Assembly: GCA_037954665.1 (NCBI GenBank)
Contig: JBBMOL010000206.1
Location: forward strand, 558,001-622,000
DNA: 64,000 nt
Direction of reading: 5' to 3'
Origin: Laguncularia racemosa
Taxonomy: Eukaryota > Streptophyta > Magnoliopsida > Myrtales > Combretaceae
Made by a program: the position numbers and the translations under genes. Every line of letters starts with the position of its first letter. Within the stretch, counting starts at the first letter, position 1. The notes below the pieces were generated by a model, which ran no database searches, was not told where the DNA came from, and saw only the letters and a list, made by a program, of their open reading frames with translations. Positions 9,204 through 21,058 of the stretch are shown here, one piece after another.

Positions 9204-11225
9204 GCTCCACCGGTTCATTACGTCGAGCCAACGACGTTAAACAACAGCGCTTCTTGGGAGGCAACCTATGTTGCTTAGGTAAGTTTTCTTCCTTACTCTT
9301 TACTTTCTTTATTATCACCCATTGTTTTGGAGTGACTTTTGCAGGACAGCAAGCTACAGAGGGGCTAACCAAGTTTGGATTCTGTGAAAGTCACCTTAAT
9401 AGAGCTTCTTTTAAGCTCTAAGTGTGGGAAAATTCAGGATGGAAGACCTTTTCAAGGGAGTGCAAGATGAAGAGGATGAAGCAGACGAAATGAAGATGAT
9501 GATGATGATGAGACTGATGAAGATGAGGAGACTAGTTCAGAATGATGAATGACTTTAAGTTAACTGTTTTATTTTGCATATTCGAGGAGCTCTTTCTCTT
9601 GAGCTAGACTCTTCCTTGCTGGATGACTGTAATAATGATTAATCTCTATTTACTCTTTTACCTTTCATTTTTCTTGTGTTGAACTTTGCTGATCTAGGTG
9701 CTATCCTGCGAATGCAAATGGTCCCATAACTTTCCTTGGCGAGTTTCATTGATATAGATGATCGACATTCTCTTACTATGCAATTGGTCCATCACTTGTT
9801 TAATCCCGGGAAGTCTCAGTTCCTTTTCTTTTTATTTTTTCTTTTTATCTCTTTATTTCCCATTGTGTTCTTGAATGATAAAGACATTGGGGACAATGTC
9901 TCAATCTAAGTGTGGGGAAGGGGATACTAAAGAAATTTGATAAGGGTTGTGCTGAATTGTATGAGTCATTCAAAATTTTCCCCTATTTTTTTCTTTTTGC
10001 TTGATAATCGAATTTTGAAATCATGATTGCAAATTACGTAGTATTTTAGCATTTAGTAAATGAATTCCTCTAAAAGAGTGTTGTGCATGTCACTTTTGTC
10101 TTCTTTGGAACATTGATACTTAGTCAAAGTTATGGGATAAAATCGCTGTGAAACAAGTTTACTCGTTATTTAGTGATGGAATTTAGAGTTAGGATTAGAC
10201 AAAGGTCCTCTGTAAAATGTTAATTGGTTCTATTTCTAAGCTTACTAAGAGGTATATCCTTGTTTCAAAGATCTTGAGAGCCATTTAATCTTTCATGAAA
10301 GGGCAAATGAAATGATTCACTTGGTGATCCTTCTTAGAAGATCTCTTTAAAGTAATAATTTAATGAAAGCATGTTATACTTGAAAATAAAGGATTGGTTA
10401 GTATGGGCAGGCTTTGGTCCCTCAGAAGAGCGAAGTTTGACTCCGCTACTAACTAGTCAAAATAATAAGTTAAGGTAATAGAGGTTCAATGAGGTCCCTT
10501 TAAAACCTGGTCACCTAAGGTCGTCTAGCCTGGGATCGGCCGACCGAGGAAATTACCATAATAAGATGAAATACCATAAAGGCAAAAGTTGAGAGGGTCC
10601 TGTAACTCAAGTAATTAAGCCCGTAGGAACGTCCTCAATTGAGGGGATAACATTTGTTAACTTAGGTGATGAGCCAAGGATTATCGGCTGAAAACTCGTT
10701 ACATGGGTTGCAAGATCCTAAATAGCTGAACTAAAAAAAAAGGATGAAAATAGTGAACTATTACAAGGAATAAAATCTTTGAAGAGATCAACTAAAAAGG
10801 AGGAGGAATCCAGGGTAAACATAGATGCAATGTACTTTCATTATTGATTGCTTTGCTTAGAGAGATAATTGAGAAGATTATAGACTCTTTAGTGGTGGTT
10901 GAAATGTACCACGTTTCCTTTTGCTCTGATTGATCTTGTGTCTAATTTTGATCATGAAAGCCGACGTTAAATGATGAGGGTAAAGCTTGGTTTACTCTGA
11001 TTAATCCTAGAAATTTGACTAAAGTATCTTTGTTACAATACTTTTATGACAAGGTGAGAAGCACACTCATTAGATTGAGGGATTGCATTGAGCTTTAAAG
11101 ATTAAAATTCATAAATGCTAATGTGTGAGTAGTATTATTTGGTAACGATAATCATGATTAATGAGAAGTTTAATTAATGTTTTATTTTTCTTGAGGACAA
11201 GCAAAGACATAAGTGTGGGGAAGTT
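9204..11225 (+). other. Long 3' noncoding region of the Athila-type element
   Basis: No intact frame is seen. Recognisable Athila landmarks: the ggcaacc block near 9260, a (GAT)n-like microsatellite at about 9494-9540, 'gacattggggacaatgtctcaatctaagtgtggggaagggg' at 9882-9922 read as two pieces, and the PPT-like aagtgtggggaagtt at 11211-11225 just before the LTR. In full elements the region downstream of pol carries an env-like frame; none is open here. Confidence 0.65.
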
Positions 11226-12670
11226 TGATAAGTCAAAAAATACCCTTATCTAGAGTAATGAAATTGTGCTTTATTGTTGAATTTTTAGATGATTTGTTGA
11301 AGAAAAGGGTGCTTAATGGAATGAATGTTAATTTCAGGATCTTCTAAAGTATTTTGGAGCTAAGGGAAGGAGTTTTGAAGAGTCAGAGCAAGTTTGGAAG
11401 GAATTGGATACATTACATGTGAAGAGAAAAATTCTGGAAAGTACACAAGCAAGATACACACCCATGCACTTTACTATTTTACTTGTGTATATTGAAGCGG
11501 ATTTCTGGAAAGTACACGAGCAAAGTACACGCCCATGTACTTTGCTTGTGTATCTAAGTTTTGCTTCTATTCGATGACATTTCAAATACACGACTAATGT
11601 ACACTCCCATGTACTTGCTCGTGTATATTCACATAAGGACACTTGGAAGCAAGCATGAGTTACACGAACGAGATACACTACTTGTGTATCCGGTTGTGTA
11701 TATATCCAATCGGGGTACATGTATAAATAGACCTTCAGTTCGCCCTAGAGAGAGAAGTTACAAATTCTTCATTTTCTCTCATTCTCATAACAGCAAGAGA
11801 AAGAAGATTTTGTTGATTCCAAGGGAGATTGAAGACCCACGAAGAAAAAGATTTTATCTTTAAGGGTTGTGACCATGAGCTTTGTCTATTCTTCTAGTAA
11901 TTGTGTTTCTCTTGTCAAATTTATGGAGGAGTAGACCTTAGATCTAGATTTTATTTGAAACTTCTCTATCATGTGATAAAGATTTGATCTTTGATGCAAA
12001 GTTGTTGACTTTCTTATGATTAATTGCATGTTCTGCAATTGTTTCTTAGATTCATAGATCCAGAATATGAATTTATGCGTGATATCATATTAGTTAATTG
12101 AGAAATTGCTCATATGATTAGATCTAATGCAATTAATGGGATTCGATTGTTCTTCTAGAGATAGGAAACAAGAGTCTTCTGTTTACATCGATTATTTTGA
12201 TGCGAATTCATGTGCTTTATGCAATTCTAGGTTGCTATTAACTAAGGAGAGATCATATTTGATAAACCTAGGATTAGATAGGTTAATATACTTGAGAAAG
12301 TAGTTAACTTGACTAGAGAATTCGATAGTATAAGAAGTCAATTACGATAATCTTCAGAAATCTAATGAATTACATGATAGAGAAGGAGTAGAATAAGATC
12401 TAGGTTGCTTTTGTTAATTGATAAATCTTCAAAACCATTGTTGTTAGTGAGTTGTTAGTTTTGAGATTAAAGTAATCAAGTTTTGAACAACATTATTAAG
12501 CGACGGTTAGATAATAGGAATGGAGTTAGTACTAGTAATTGGTGTATCTCTGAGGGACGACCTTGTGCTTACTTGCTATATTACGCTACGATAGGTACAC
12601 TTGCCTATTGCTTCGTAGTAGGATTAAGAACAAGAATTCAATTTATTAAAACTACGATTGGCAACGATCA
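11226..12670 (+). mobile_element. 3' LTR of the Athila-type element
   Basis: Starts TGATAAGTC and ends GGCAACGATCA, with satellite beginning at the next base. The LTR-end region ctctgagggacgacctt...acttgc...tatattacg is characteristic of Athila LTRs. Between 11430 and 11700 several tacac and gtgta arms form imperfect inverted repeats (for example gtacacgagcaaagtacacg and ctttgcttgtgtat). A TATA-like gtataaatag is at 11722. A second, partial copy of this LTR family is at 59373-59893. Confidence 0.8.
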
Positions 12671-13329
12671 GAAACATCGTGCCACAAATATCATCACTAC
12701 ATCTATCATCATTGCAATTATTGTTGCCACAAATATCGTCACTGCAAACATCCTCACCATATATATCATTGTTGCAATTATTGTAGCTGCAAATATTGTT
12801 GCCACTTGTATTATCATTGCAAATATCATCGTCGTTGCTGCAAACATTGTCACCACAAATAACATCATGGGAAAAGTCATTGTTGTAGTAGAGTTTGTTA
12901 TTGCAAGTGTCATCGTCATTGTTGCGAACATCATTGCTGCAAATATCATTACTGCAAATGTCATTGCTGCAATTATTGTTGCCACAAATATCATCGTTGC
13001 AAATATTGCCACCACATATATCATCATTGCAAATGCCGTCATCATTGTTGCAAACATCGTCACCACAAATATCAATGCAACAAATCTCATCACTACAATA
13101 ATTATCGCCACACTTATTGTCACTGTAAATGTCGTCATCGCCACTATAAATGTCATCCCCATGGCAAATTTTGTCACTATAATTGTAATCGTCATCGCAA
13201 AAATCATTATTGTAAATACCATCGCTGTAAATGTCATCATTGTGATTATTGTCGCTGATGATTTTGTTGCTAAATATCTTGTTGTTATCATTACAAGCAT
13301 TGCCGCTGCAAAAGTCATCACTATAAATG
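12671..13329 (+). repeat. Compound minisatellite, block 2a
   Basis: Same unit types and orientation as block 1. The first unit is the 14-bp variant aaacatcgtgccac. It stops at the AAATG (13325-13329) that was duplicated when element C inserted, and it continues at 15765 with the same AAATG. Open frames on both strands (up to 237 codons) are judged to be by-products of the repeat. Confidence 0.93.
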
Positions 13330-13387
13330 TGATACAATGGGTGTATAAGAAGTCATTGGTGTTTAAGATCCTCACATTGGAGATGCT
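13330..13387 (+). repeat. Inverted copy of the element C LTR start (left terminal inverted repeat)
   Basis: Reads tgatacaatgggtgtat... to ...ttggagatgct and pairs with the reverse complement of 15708-15764. About ten differences, mostly transitions, separate the two arms. Confidence 0.88.
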
Positions 13388-14316
13388 ATATGCTCATACC
13401 TTAAACATCTAAAATACTTATTGTCTCGATTTCTAGAGTTTTTGATAGAGGTAGTACCTATGTTTTTGTCAATGGCTGAGATGGTTTTGCCTTATCATCC
13501 TTTTTAATTAGGTAGCCTTATTTTCATTTCTCTAATTTGCTCTCCATGTGTTACTTGGAACCAGGGGAGTGTTAACTTGCCTTAAACTCCCTTTGCACTT
13601 CAATTGCCTTTCTATTTTTATGGCCATGTGCACCATATCTTCTATCTCCACATAGTGTTGCAGCTCCACTATGTTGGCTATATGCCGATTAAGTCCATCG
13701 AAAAACCTAGTCATGATGGCTTCTCTATCCTCATCTACATTTGCTCGGATCATAGCAATTTCCATCTCCTTGTAGTAATCTTCCACACTCTTTGTCCCTT
13801 GTGTGAGGCTTTGCAATTTCTGGTGCAAGTCCCTATAATAATGGTTTGGAACAAATCTTTGCCTCATGATAGTCTTCATTTTAGCCTAAGTTTGAATAGG
13901 TCTTTCACCATTTCTTCTCCTACTTAAAAGTAACTAATCCCACCATACAATTGTATATTCTTTAAACTCCACCATTGCAAGTTTTATCTTCTTTTCCTTC
14001 GAATAATTGTGACACTCAAAGATTAATTCCACTTTTCTCTCCCACTCTGTATATGCATTTAAATCATTCTTGCCTAGAAAGGATGGGATTTTCATTTTGA
14101 TGCTCCCAACATTTCTATCAATATCATTTTGTCCTCCTCTTTTAACCCTTTTATAATTCCAACCGTCATTAGCCATAATTGTTTGTTCATCATAATCCTC
14201 TTTAAACTCTTCTTCATACTGTGCTGTCTATTGCCTTCTTGCCCTTGGATTAGTTTGAGTAGTCCCCTCACGAATAGAATTGATCCATTTTGTTGCCTTT
14301 CCAAGTAGTCATTCAT
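13388..14316 (-). pseudogene. gag: gag of element C, broken
   Basis: The gag frame begins at or near the ATG at 14316 (MNDYLERQQ). It has KMKIPSFLGKNDLNAY, EWERKVELIFECHNYS and YTIVWWD, then a TAG at a Gln position, RFVPNHYYRDLHQKLQSL, and the MARF-like MTRFFDGLNRHIANIVELQ. A damaged zinc knuckle (YFRCLRYEHIAS) lies next to the inverted-repeat junction. At least one frameshift separates the N-terminal part from the rest. Sequence matches are closest to the gag of E. Pol is absent. Confidence 0.85.
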
Positions 14317-15004
14317 GTTACAAAGAACAAGTTAAATCCCCTCAAACTATTGCTGCATAACTTTGAGAAGAAATTCTTGGTCTATCAATGTGTTATCATT
14401 CTTTTGACTCCATTTTGTGACCTATATATCAAAGAAAACAACAAACAAGAACCCTACTCCCTTATGTGTTTTCTCAAAAATTGGCTTTTAACCCTCTTTT
14501 GATCTCACACTCTCTTACCTTTTACCACTTAAGCAATCTTTATGATTTTTATACAAGAGGTTCAAACCAAAAGCAATTTAAGAACTCAAATGTATTCTAA
14601 TTTTACCAAGAAACATAAAGGAAACTAAAGAAAAAAAAACAACAACAAAGAAACAGGACTTTTTGGTATGATAGAATACGCAAAGATTCTAGATCCAAAC
14701 GGCCCAATAACCAAATAACAAAAATAACGAGATCAAAACTGATATCTACAACCTTCCTTTTTATATATATATAATCAAATTTCGTCCCCCTTTTTTTTAT
14801 ATAATCAAATTTCAACCACTTTTTTTTTTTTTTAATAAATCAGAACTGATTCACAAAAATTGGAATTTTGATTCACCTCAAATTCACGAATCTAATCGCA
14901 AGTGATAACAAAAAGGGAAAATGAAAAAGATAGCAGGATTCAACAAGAACAAGAAAATGACAACAAAAAACAAAAGGATAGATAATTATTTGGTGATAAC
15001 CTTT
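14317..15004 (-). other. Leader of element C
   Basis: AT-rich with T and A runs (for example near 14790-14832). No gene seen. It lies between the primer site and gag as expected. Confidence 0.65.
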
Positions 15005-15016
15005 GCTCTGAAACCA
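15005..15016 (-). other. Primer-binding site of element C
   Basis: The minus strand reads TGGTTTCAGAGC, one base from the initiator tRNA-Met-type site TGGTATCAGAGC, two bases inside the LTR end. Confidence 0.82.
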
Positions 15017-15018
15017 AA

Positions 15019-15764
15019 TGATGTGGAACCTTAGGATCTAATTATGTCTTAGAACTTGTTATCAATCAAATCAAAATTTGATCCTCATTAAGGTAATTGT
15101 ATAGGTTTGTTCAATTACCTTAGAACACGTTTTTTATAAGAACCTAAGCTATGAATACAAAATTCCCTTAAACCCTAGATTAAAAGTATTCATGAACAAG
15201 AGAAATAGGAAGAAAAATTAAATTACATACTAAAATTTCAATTGCAATTCAATTTAACACCTTATGCATTAAAAAAAGACAAAAAAAAAAAAGACAAGCT
15301 CTCTCATAAAAAAAAATACCATCTATTGTCTTTCTATAATCTAAGAGTACCTTATATATAGGGTTATAACTTTTATTGCCTCTAACCTAAAAGAAGATGA
15401 AAGGGTTTTTTGAAAGACATTTATAACATTCACTACATCTAACATTTAAGGACTTAATTTCACCTTTATTATCCTTTGGTTGCCAATCTTCAAGCAATTT
15501 AATTATTAGGCATTAAATTCGCACTTATTATCCTTTGGTTGCCAACTTCAAGAAAATTAATTATCTTGGACTCCTCAGAAACTTCACATGTGGATAGCCC
15601 ATCATCAACCCCTTTTTTGGACAAATAGTTGAAGTTACTCCTTTAGCCTTTTAGCTTGTGCTTTAGTGATTGGTCTACTAAAATCTTGCACTTCTCCTTA
15701 AATATGAGCATCTCCAATGTAAGGATCTTGAACACTTGGGACTTTTTGTATACCCATTATATCA
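15019..15764 (-). mobile_element. Complete LTR of element C
   Basis: On the minus strand it runs from TGATATAATGGG (15764) to ...GGTTCCACATCA (15019). Its first 170 or so bases translate, in the frame that continues pol, to a tail with one stop and the motif RPITKAQAKRLKE. This is the CR-like integrase C-terminus seen in the other LTR families here. Confidence 0.85.
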
Positions 15765-16699
15765 AAATGTTGTCGTTGTGGCAATGTTTGCCGTTGCAAA
15801 TGTTATCGCCGTAACTACAAACATCATTGCCACAAATATCATCGCCGCTATTATTGTCATCACAAATGTTGTCATTGTACCTGCAAACATTGTTACCACA
15901 AGTATCATCATTGTAAATGTCATCATTGTGGCAAAGTTTGCCACTACAAATGTCATCATGATTACTGCAAATGTCGTCACTGCTATTGTTATAGCCACAA
16001 ATGTCATCGTTGTAGCAAAGTTTGTTGTTGCAAAAGTCACCATGGTCATTGTAAACATCATCGCCACTTATATCATCACTGCAAATGCTATCATTACAAT
16101 TATTATCATTGCAAATGTTATCGCTGCAAATATTGTTGCCGCATATATCATCGCTGCAAATGTTATCATTGTCATTCCAAATATTGTCGCCGCAAATATC
16201 ATCATAGCAAATGTCGTTGTTGTCGCTATAAAGATCACGCTACAAATATCATCGCTGCAAGTGTTGTTGTTGTAATTATTGTCACCGCAAATATCATTGT
16301 CACAAATATTGCCGCCACATATATCGTCACTACAAATGTCATCATCATCGTTGTAAACATCGTCACTGAAATATCATCATTGCAAATGTTATCGTCGTGG
16401 CAAAGTTTATCACTACAAACATTGTTGCCACAAATATCATTGCTGGAAATGTCGTCATTGTAGCTATAAGCATCGTTTCCACAGGTATTATCATTGAAAA
16501 TGTCATCGTCTTGGTAAAGTTTGCCACTACAAATGTCATCATGATCACAGCAAACATCATCGCCACAAATAACATCACTGCAAACATCATCGTCACAAAT
16601 ATCATTGCCGCAAATGTCATCATCGTGGAAATGTTTATTGCTGCAAGCATTATCGATGCATATATCATCGTTGCAAATGTTGTTGTTACAATTATTATC
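15765..16699 (+). repeat. Compound minisatellite, block 2b
   Basis: Continuation of block 2a after element C. It begins with the AAATG duplication and ends with the TTATC (16695-16699) duplicated by element D. Both 18-bp ...gtggc units followed by aaagtttgtcgctac and 21-bp units followed by aaacatc units are present. Confidence 0.93.
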
Positions 16700-17408
16700 T
16701 GATGGGAATTAAATCAATGCAACAACAGGACCCATTACAAGAGCGAGAGCCAGAGGATTACTGAATATGCATTGAAAATCATTTTTGAACAAATGGAACC
16801 CGAAGACATTCATATAGTTTCTTCATTTACTTTATATAATTTTTTTATGTTTAATTAGGTATATTTATCAGTATTACTGGACAACGAGCAAACACACTAG
16901 TGCTTGGTTTGTGGATGATTCACGGTTCATGGTGAACCTAAATGAATCAAAGAAATTGGCCTTATGTTGTGTTTTATAGACTGAGGAGAGCATCAAAGGA
17001 ACTGACGCCATGTGTAACCCATGTGTAGCTATTTTATTTGTGTTATTTTTCAATATTTAGGACAAGTATAAATATTTGTAAAAAGACAACAAAAAGACAC
17101 TTTTGAGGGATAATATTTCGGTTGCTATTCACGTGGAAAGGAGAGTCCTCTTCTATTCCATACATACTCTTATCAATTTCTTGATTAGGGATTGTGGTGA
17201 GTGAAATTATTATGTATTGCATCAACAATTGCAAATTGTTCCTTGATTCTACTAGTGTGTCATATCTGGTAAGGATTCGGGAGCTTCTTTTTATTATTGT
17301 TCACATTCAATTAAGGTTCATGTGCAATTAGGGTTCACGCTAATCTTGTTACACAATTACTTAATTAAATCTTCAATTAGGATTATTAATTGGAATTATT
17401 TTGGTATT
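16700..17408 (+). mobile_element. 5' LTR of element D
   Basis: Starts TGATGGGAATTAAATC and matches the 3' LTR over its length, but the last 16 or so bases (ending ...CATATCA in the 3' copy) are missing before the primer site. It carries the palindromic TATA-type box ACAAGTATaaATATTTGT at 17062-17079. The first part encodes an interrupted CR-like tail. Confidence 0.88.
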
Positions 17409-17412
17409 AGAG

Positions 17413-17424
17413 CTATGGTTTGAA
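17413..17424 (+). other. Primer-binding site of element D
   Basis: TGGTATTAGAGC, one transition from the initiator tRNA-Met-type TGGTATCAGAGC. The change is again C to T. Confidence 0.8.
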
Positions 17425-18068
17425 GGGAATTAACGTGGGAGTCTTGAATTTGAATTGGGGATTTAGGGTTTATATTGTACCATTGAGCAATTCATTATTA
17501 TGTGTGAATTAAACTTGAGAAATTGTTAAATTGTGCTGTGTCTACCTTAGTCATTGCGAATTGAAGTGAGGAAAGTATCAATTAGGGTTCTTGCTGTGAG
17601 TCCTTGCCATGGAGGGGTAGAAGATTACTACAAATTGATTTCATAATTGTGTACTTATGTAGTAATTGTGAATTAAATTGCTTTGATTGTAGTATTGACT
17701 TGAGCTTTGACGAAATTGTGCCGTGGAGAGTGAGTATTATTGTGAGTGTAAGTGATGCCGTGAGGGTATGGTGTCATGATTGTGTGTGTGTTGTGCCTTG
17801 AGGGAGTGTTGTGCCATGAGTGAGTGTGTGTTGTGCCTTGAGGTTGTGTTATACCATGAGGCGTGTGTTCTACCATTGGTGTGTGTGTTGTGCATTGGGT
17901 ATGTGTGTATTGCCGTGAAGGTGTGTTGAGCCTTGAATGTGTGTGAGCTGTACCTTGAAGTGTTTGTGTGTGTGTTGTGAAGAGTGTATTTGGGTTAAAA
18001 GAATTGTTGTTGTGGAGGTGTGATTATATAAAAAGAAAAGGAATCTGTCAAAGTTTAATTTAACAACC
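17425..18068 (+). other. Leader of element D with GT-rich degenerate repeats
   Basis: No gene seen. From about 17765 to 17975 a degenerate repeat of the form gtgtgtgttgtgccttgag occurs at least six times with variable spacing, and gives misleading His/Thr-rich frames on the minus strand. Confidence 0.65.
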
Positions 18069-19350
18069 ATGTTGAATGATAGTGTGAATGGGGGAATTGG
18101 TAATTAGGCCAATAGTTAAGTTGTAGGAGGAGGTTAGGGACATTGTGCCGTAGGTGGAAGAAGAACTTTAGAAGACAAATTGCAGGATCTTACCATTATT
18201 GTTGTTACATTAGCAACACAGGTTGATTAAATGACATTGCCACAACCACCAGTAGCAAATCGACAAGCATTCCCGCTTTAGGTAGCTCCTAATGATGCAT
18301 GTAGGGAAGGAGTAGTAGGAGGAAATAGGGGTAGGAGATTAGGAGGAGATTATCACGCTTTTTGGGAGAAAAGGGATGATAACTTTGAGGATGAACCTAA
18401 TCCTAACCATGAGTTCAGGTTGCCTAGGGGTTTGGAATATGTAAAGTTACAAATGCCTGCATTTGCTAGAAAGGGGTTTTGTAGAGGATTATCTAGACTG
18501 GGAAGATAAGGTAGAGGGCCTTTTTGAGTGTTATGAAATTAATGATCACACTCAAGTTCGTCTAGCAGCAGTCGAGTTTACAAGATATGTTGCCTTATAG
18601 TGGAAGAACCTTATCGCCAATAGAAGGAGAGATGGTGATGCAAAGATTCGTACTTGGCAAGAAATGAAGCGGGTTATGAGGAAGAGGTTTATATCGAAGC
18701 ACTACAGACAAGAGTTATTCATGCGTCTCCAGACATTGAGACAAGGAGGCAAAACTGTGGATGAGTATGTACAGTAGTTTAAGACATTAATGATCTGATG
18801 TAGGGCAATCGAACCTCTTAAACAGACCATGGCAAGATTTGTATCTAGGTTGAAATATGAGATTGCATGTATTATAGAGTTACAGAGGTATGACACCATT
18901 GATGAGGCCATTTAGTTAGCTTTGAAAGTGGAGAGATAGAGGTAATCTAATCCGTATCGAGCAGCGAGTAATAGGTATGGATCTTCTACTAAACTGTATG
19001 GGTTTAAGGGTAAACAGGTTGATAGATATGGTAGAAGTATAGACAAGAATACAGTGGTGCCAGACATTAGAGGGGAGAAAGAATCATTTGGGAAAGGAAA
19101 AACAGTTGCTAGGTATGAGAACAAACAGGCAGTAGCTGGGACATCAGGAGGGAAGAATCACTTGGTTAAATGTTTTAAATGTCTGGGTTTTGGACATATA
19201 GTTGCACAATGTCCAAACAAAAGAGTTATGACTACTATGGAGGTTGAGAGTAAGGAAGAAGAAGAAGACATGCACGATAACACAAATTTGTTGGCTGTGT
19301 TAGATGAGTATTATGGTGATGTAGACGCTGAGGTACATGAGGATAAATAG
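18069..19350 (+). pseudogene. gag: gag of element D, heavily decayed
   Basis: The start is the ATG at 18069 (MLNDSVNGGIGN), matching the SVNGG opening of B and I. RRTLEDKLQDL and RLPRGLEYVKLQMP follow. A frameshift near 18480 lies in the capsid block. The C-terminal frame (19054-19350) has the zinc knuckle CFKCLGFGHIVAQC at 19171-19212 and an acidic tail. Multiple TAG and TAA codons replace glutamines of relatives, for example VQ-stop-F near 18775 and the ER-stop-R-stop-SN pair near 18940. No full-length product is possible. Confidence 0.87.
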
Positions 19351-19830
19351 AATGATCATTATCTATCCATCAATGTATTATGCAGGGTGATGACTACCTT
19401 TCCTATTAATGAAGATGAGAAGAGGGAGAATCTATTTCACATTTCCTGTATAGTGTAAGGTAATCTTTGTGCTATTATCACTAATGGAGGTAGTTGTACT
19501 AACATAGTGGTTACTTCGTTAGTGACTAAATTAAAATTAGTCACTACTCTACATCCTAAGCTTTACAAACTACATCGGTTGAGTGAACAAGGTAGTTTGC
19601 ATGTTACTTAGAGGGCTAAGGTCCCATTTAGTATAGCAGGGGTACCATGATGAAATTATTTGTGATATTCTTCCAATGTGTGCATCACATATACTTCTTG
19701 GCAGACTTTGGTAGTATGATAGGGAGGTGTTACATGATGGTTATAGGAACACTTATGTGTTCTTGAAGGAGGGTAAGTAGATAGTGTTGAATCGCATGTC
19801 ACCTACTGAGGTACAGGAGGCATAGAGACA
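19351..19830 (+). pseudogene. Protease region of element D with lost catalytic aspartate
   Basis: Homologous order to A and E: a block matching IFHTRC (here LFHISC), the active-site loop, KLYKLHRLSEQG, then ASHILLGR-like sequence and a TAG at the glutamine of W-Q-[FY]-D. In the active-site loop the expected D-G-G reads N-G-G, so the catalytic aspartate is gone. At least six in-frame stops are present. The enzyme is certainly inactive. Confidence 0.78.
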
Positions 19831-19837
19831 GATTAAT

Positions 19838-21058
19838 ATGGTTGGGAAAAAGAAGACATTATTAATAGGGCAGTATGAACTAGAGGATGCCATAGAGAAT
19901 GAGAGGCTAGTGCATGTATTGCAGATGAGATTTGCACTATCGATGGATGGTAGTGAACAGTTGCCCCCTATAGTAAATCAGGTATTGGATGAGTACAAAG
20001 ATATATTTCCAAACGAATTACCTGAGGGATTGGCACCTTTGAGAGGCATTAAACATGCCATTGATTTTCAACCTAGGTCAGTTTTGCCAAATACACTAGC
20101 ATATCACATGAATCTTGAAGAGGCTAAGGAATTGAAGCGTCAAGTGGATGAACTAATAGAACGGGGTCTTGTTAGGGAGAGTACCAGTCTTTATGTTGTT
20201 CCTACACTTCTTGTTCCTAAGAAGGATGGTACATGGAAGATGTGCATTAATAGCAGAGCCATCAATAAAATTACCATCAAATATAGGTATCACATTCTTA
20301 GACTTGATGATTTGTTAGGTGAGCTTCATGGTACACAGGTATTCTCTAAGGTGGATCGTAAAAGTGGATATCCACAAATTCAAATGAGGGGAGGAGATGG
20401 GTGGAAGACCACTTTTAAAACATGCCATGGGTTATATGAGTGGATGGTCATGCCATTTGGATTGACCAATGCCCTTAGTACTTTTATAAGGCTAATGAAT
20501 CATGTAATGAAGGAATTTCTAGGAAAATTTGTTGTTGTTTATTTTGATGACATTTTGATTTATAGCAAAAACTTGGAAAATCATGTAGAGCATTTATAGG
20601 TAGTGTTTTCAATACTGAGGGGGCAACAACTGTATGCAAATCTCAAGAAGTGTTCTTTCTATCAAATTAAGGTAACATTTCTTAGATTTATCATAACTGG
20701 TTCTGGTGTCAAAGTAGGTGAAGAAAAAGTGAAGGCTATTAGGGATTGGCCAATATCAATATTAGTTGCTGAGGTAAGAGGTTTTCATGGACTGGCTTCA
20801 TTCTATAGATTTTTTGTTAAGAACTTTCGTAGCATTGTCAGTCCATTAATTGAATTAACAAAGAAGAATGTTCCTTTTATTTGGGGAGAACGAGCCCAAA
20901 AGAGTTTTGAGGAGGTGAAAACAAAGCTAACTAATGCTCCAGTATTAGTTTTACTTGATTTTGACAAAATTTTTGAATTAGAGTATGATGCATTAAGGGT
21001 GGGGATTGGTGCTGTGTTGATGTAGGACAAGAAGCCCATTAGTTATTTCAGTGAAAAA
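19838..21058 (+). pseudogene. pol: Reverse transcriptase and start of RNase H (element D)
   Basis: Reverse transcriptase would copy element RNA to cDNA. The 253-codon frame 19838-20599 contains GLAPLRGIKHAIDF, RQVDELIERGLVRES, VPKKDGTWKMC, FSKVDRKSGYPQI, MPFGLTNALSTF and the catalytic YFDDILIYSK (20539-20568). A TAG at 20597-20599 stands where E has a glutamine, after which QLYANLKKCSFY and GFHGLASFYRFFVKNF continue in the same frame. RNase H begins at about 20985 with an altered VLM-stop-DKKPISYFSEKLSG, and is cut off by a deletion. The polymerase core is nearly complete in sequence, but not translatable as one piece. Confidence 0.9.

Larger units (their letters stand above)
8321..12670 (+). 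mobile_element. Athila-type Ty3/gypsy element with large internal deletion
   Basis: The left part is leader (8321-8612). A gag fragment follows, then a jump to the 3' region typical of Athila elements. That region has cgtcgagccaacgacgttaaac with cgcttcttgggaggcaacc (about 9220-9266) and two 'aagtgtgggg' blocks near 9905 and 11211. The 3' LTR starts TGATAAG. Most of gag and all of protease, RT, RNase H and integrase are missing, and no env-like frame survives. The 5' LTR is not present at the left end, where B sequence begins. Confidence 0.85.
13330..15764 (-). mobile_element. Element C: aberrant CRM-type insertion with inverted LTR ends
   Basis: It is flanked by the 5-bp duplication AAATG (13325-13329 and 15765-15769) in satellite DNA. 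Read on the minus strand: complete LTR (15764-15019), primer site, leader and gag up to the zinc knuckle. At about 13388 the sequence switches into the inverted first 57 bases of the LTR, which end at 13330. Both outer ends are therefore LTR starts (TGATA...), about 80% identical and inverted, instead of two LTRs in the same orientation. The switch point shows the shared word GCATCTC. Confidence 0.9.

Noticed and set aside
9200..9421. 73-codon frame in the Athila 3' region as an env-like gene
   Set aside because: It covers known noncoding Athila landmarks, and no signal peptide, cleavage site or transmembrane arrangement of an env-like protein can be followed.
12483..13412. 309-codon plus-strand frame as a protein gene
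   Set aside because: It starts in the Athila LTR and then consists of satellite units. The minus strand is just as open. No domain or codon signature.
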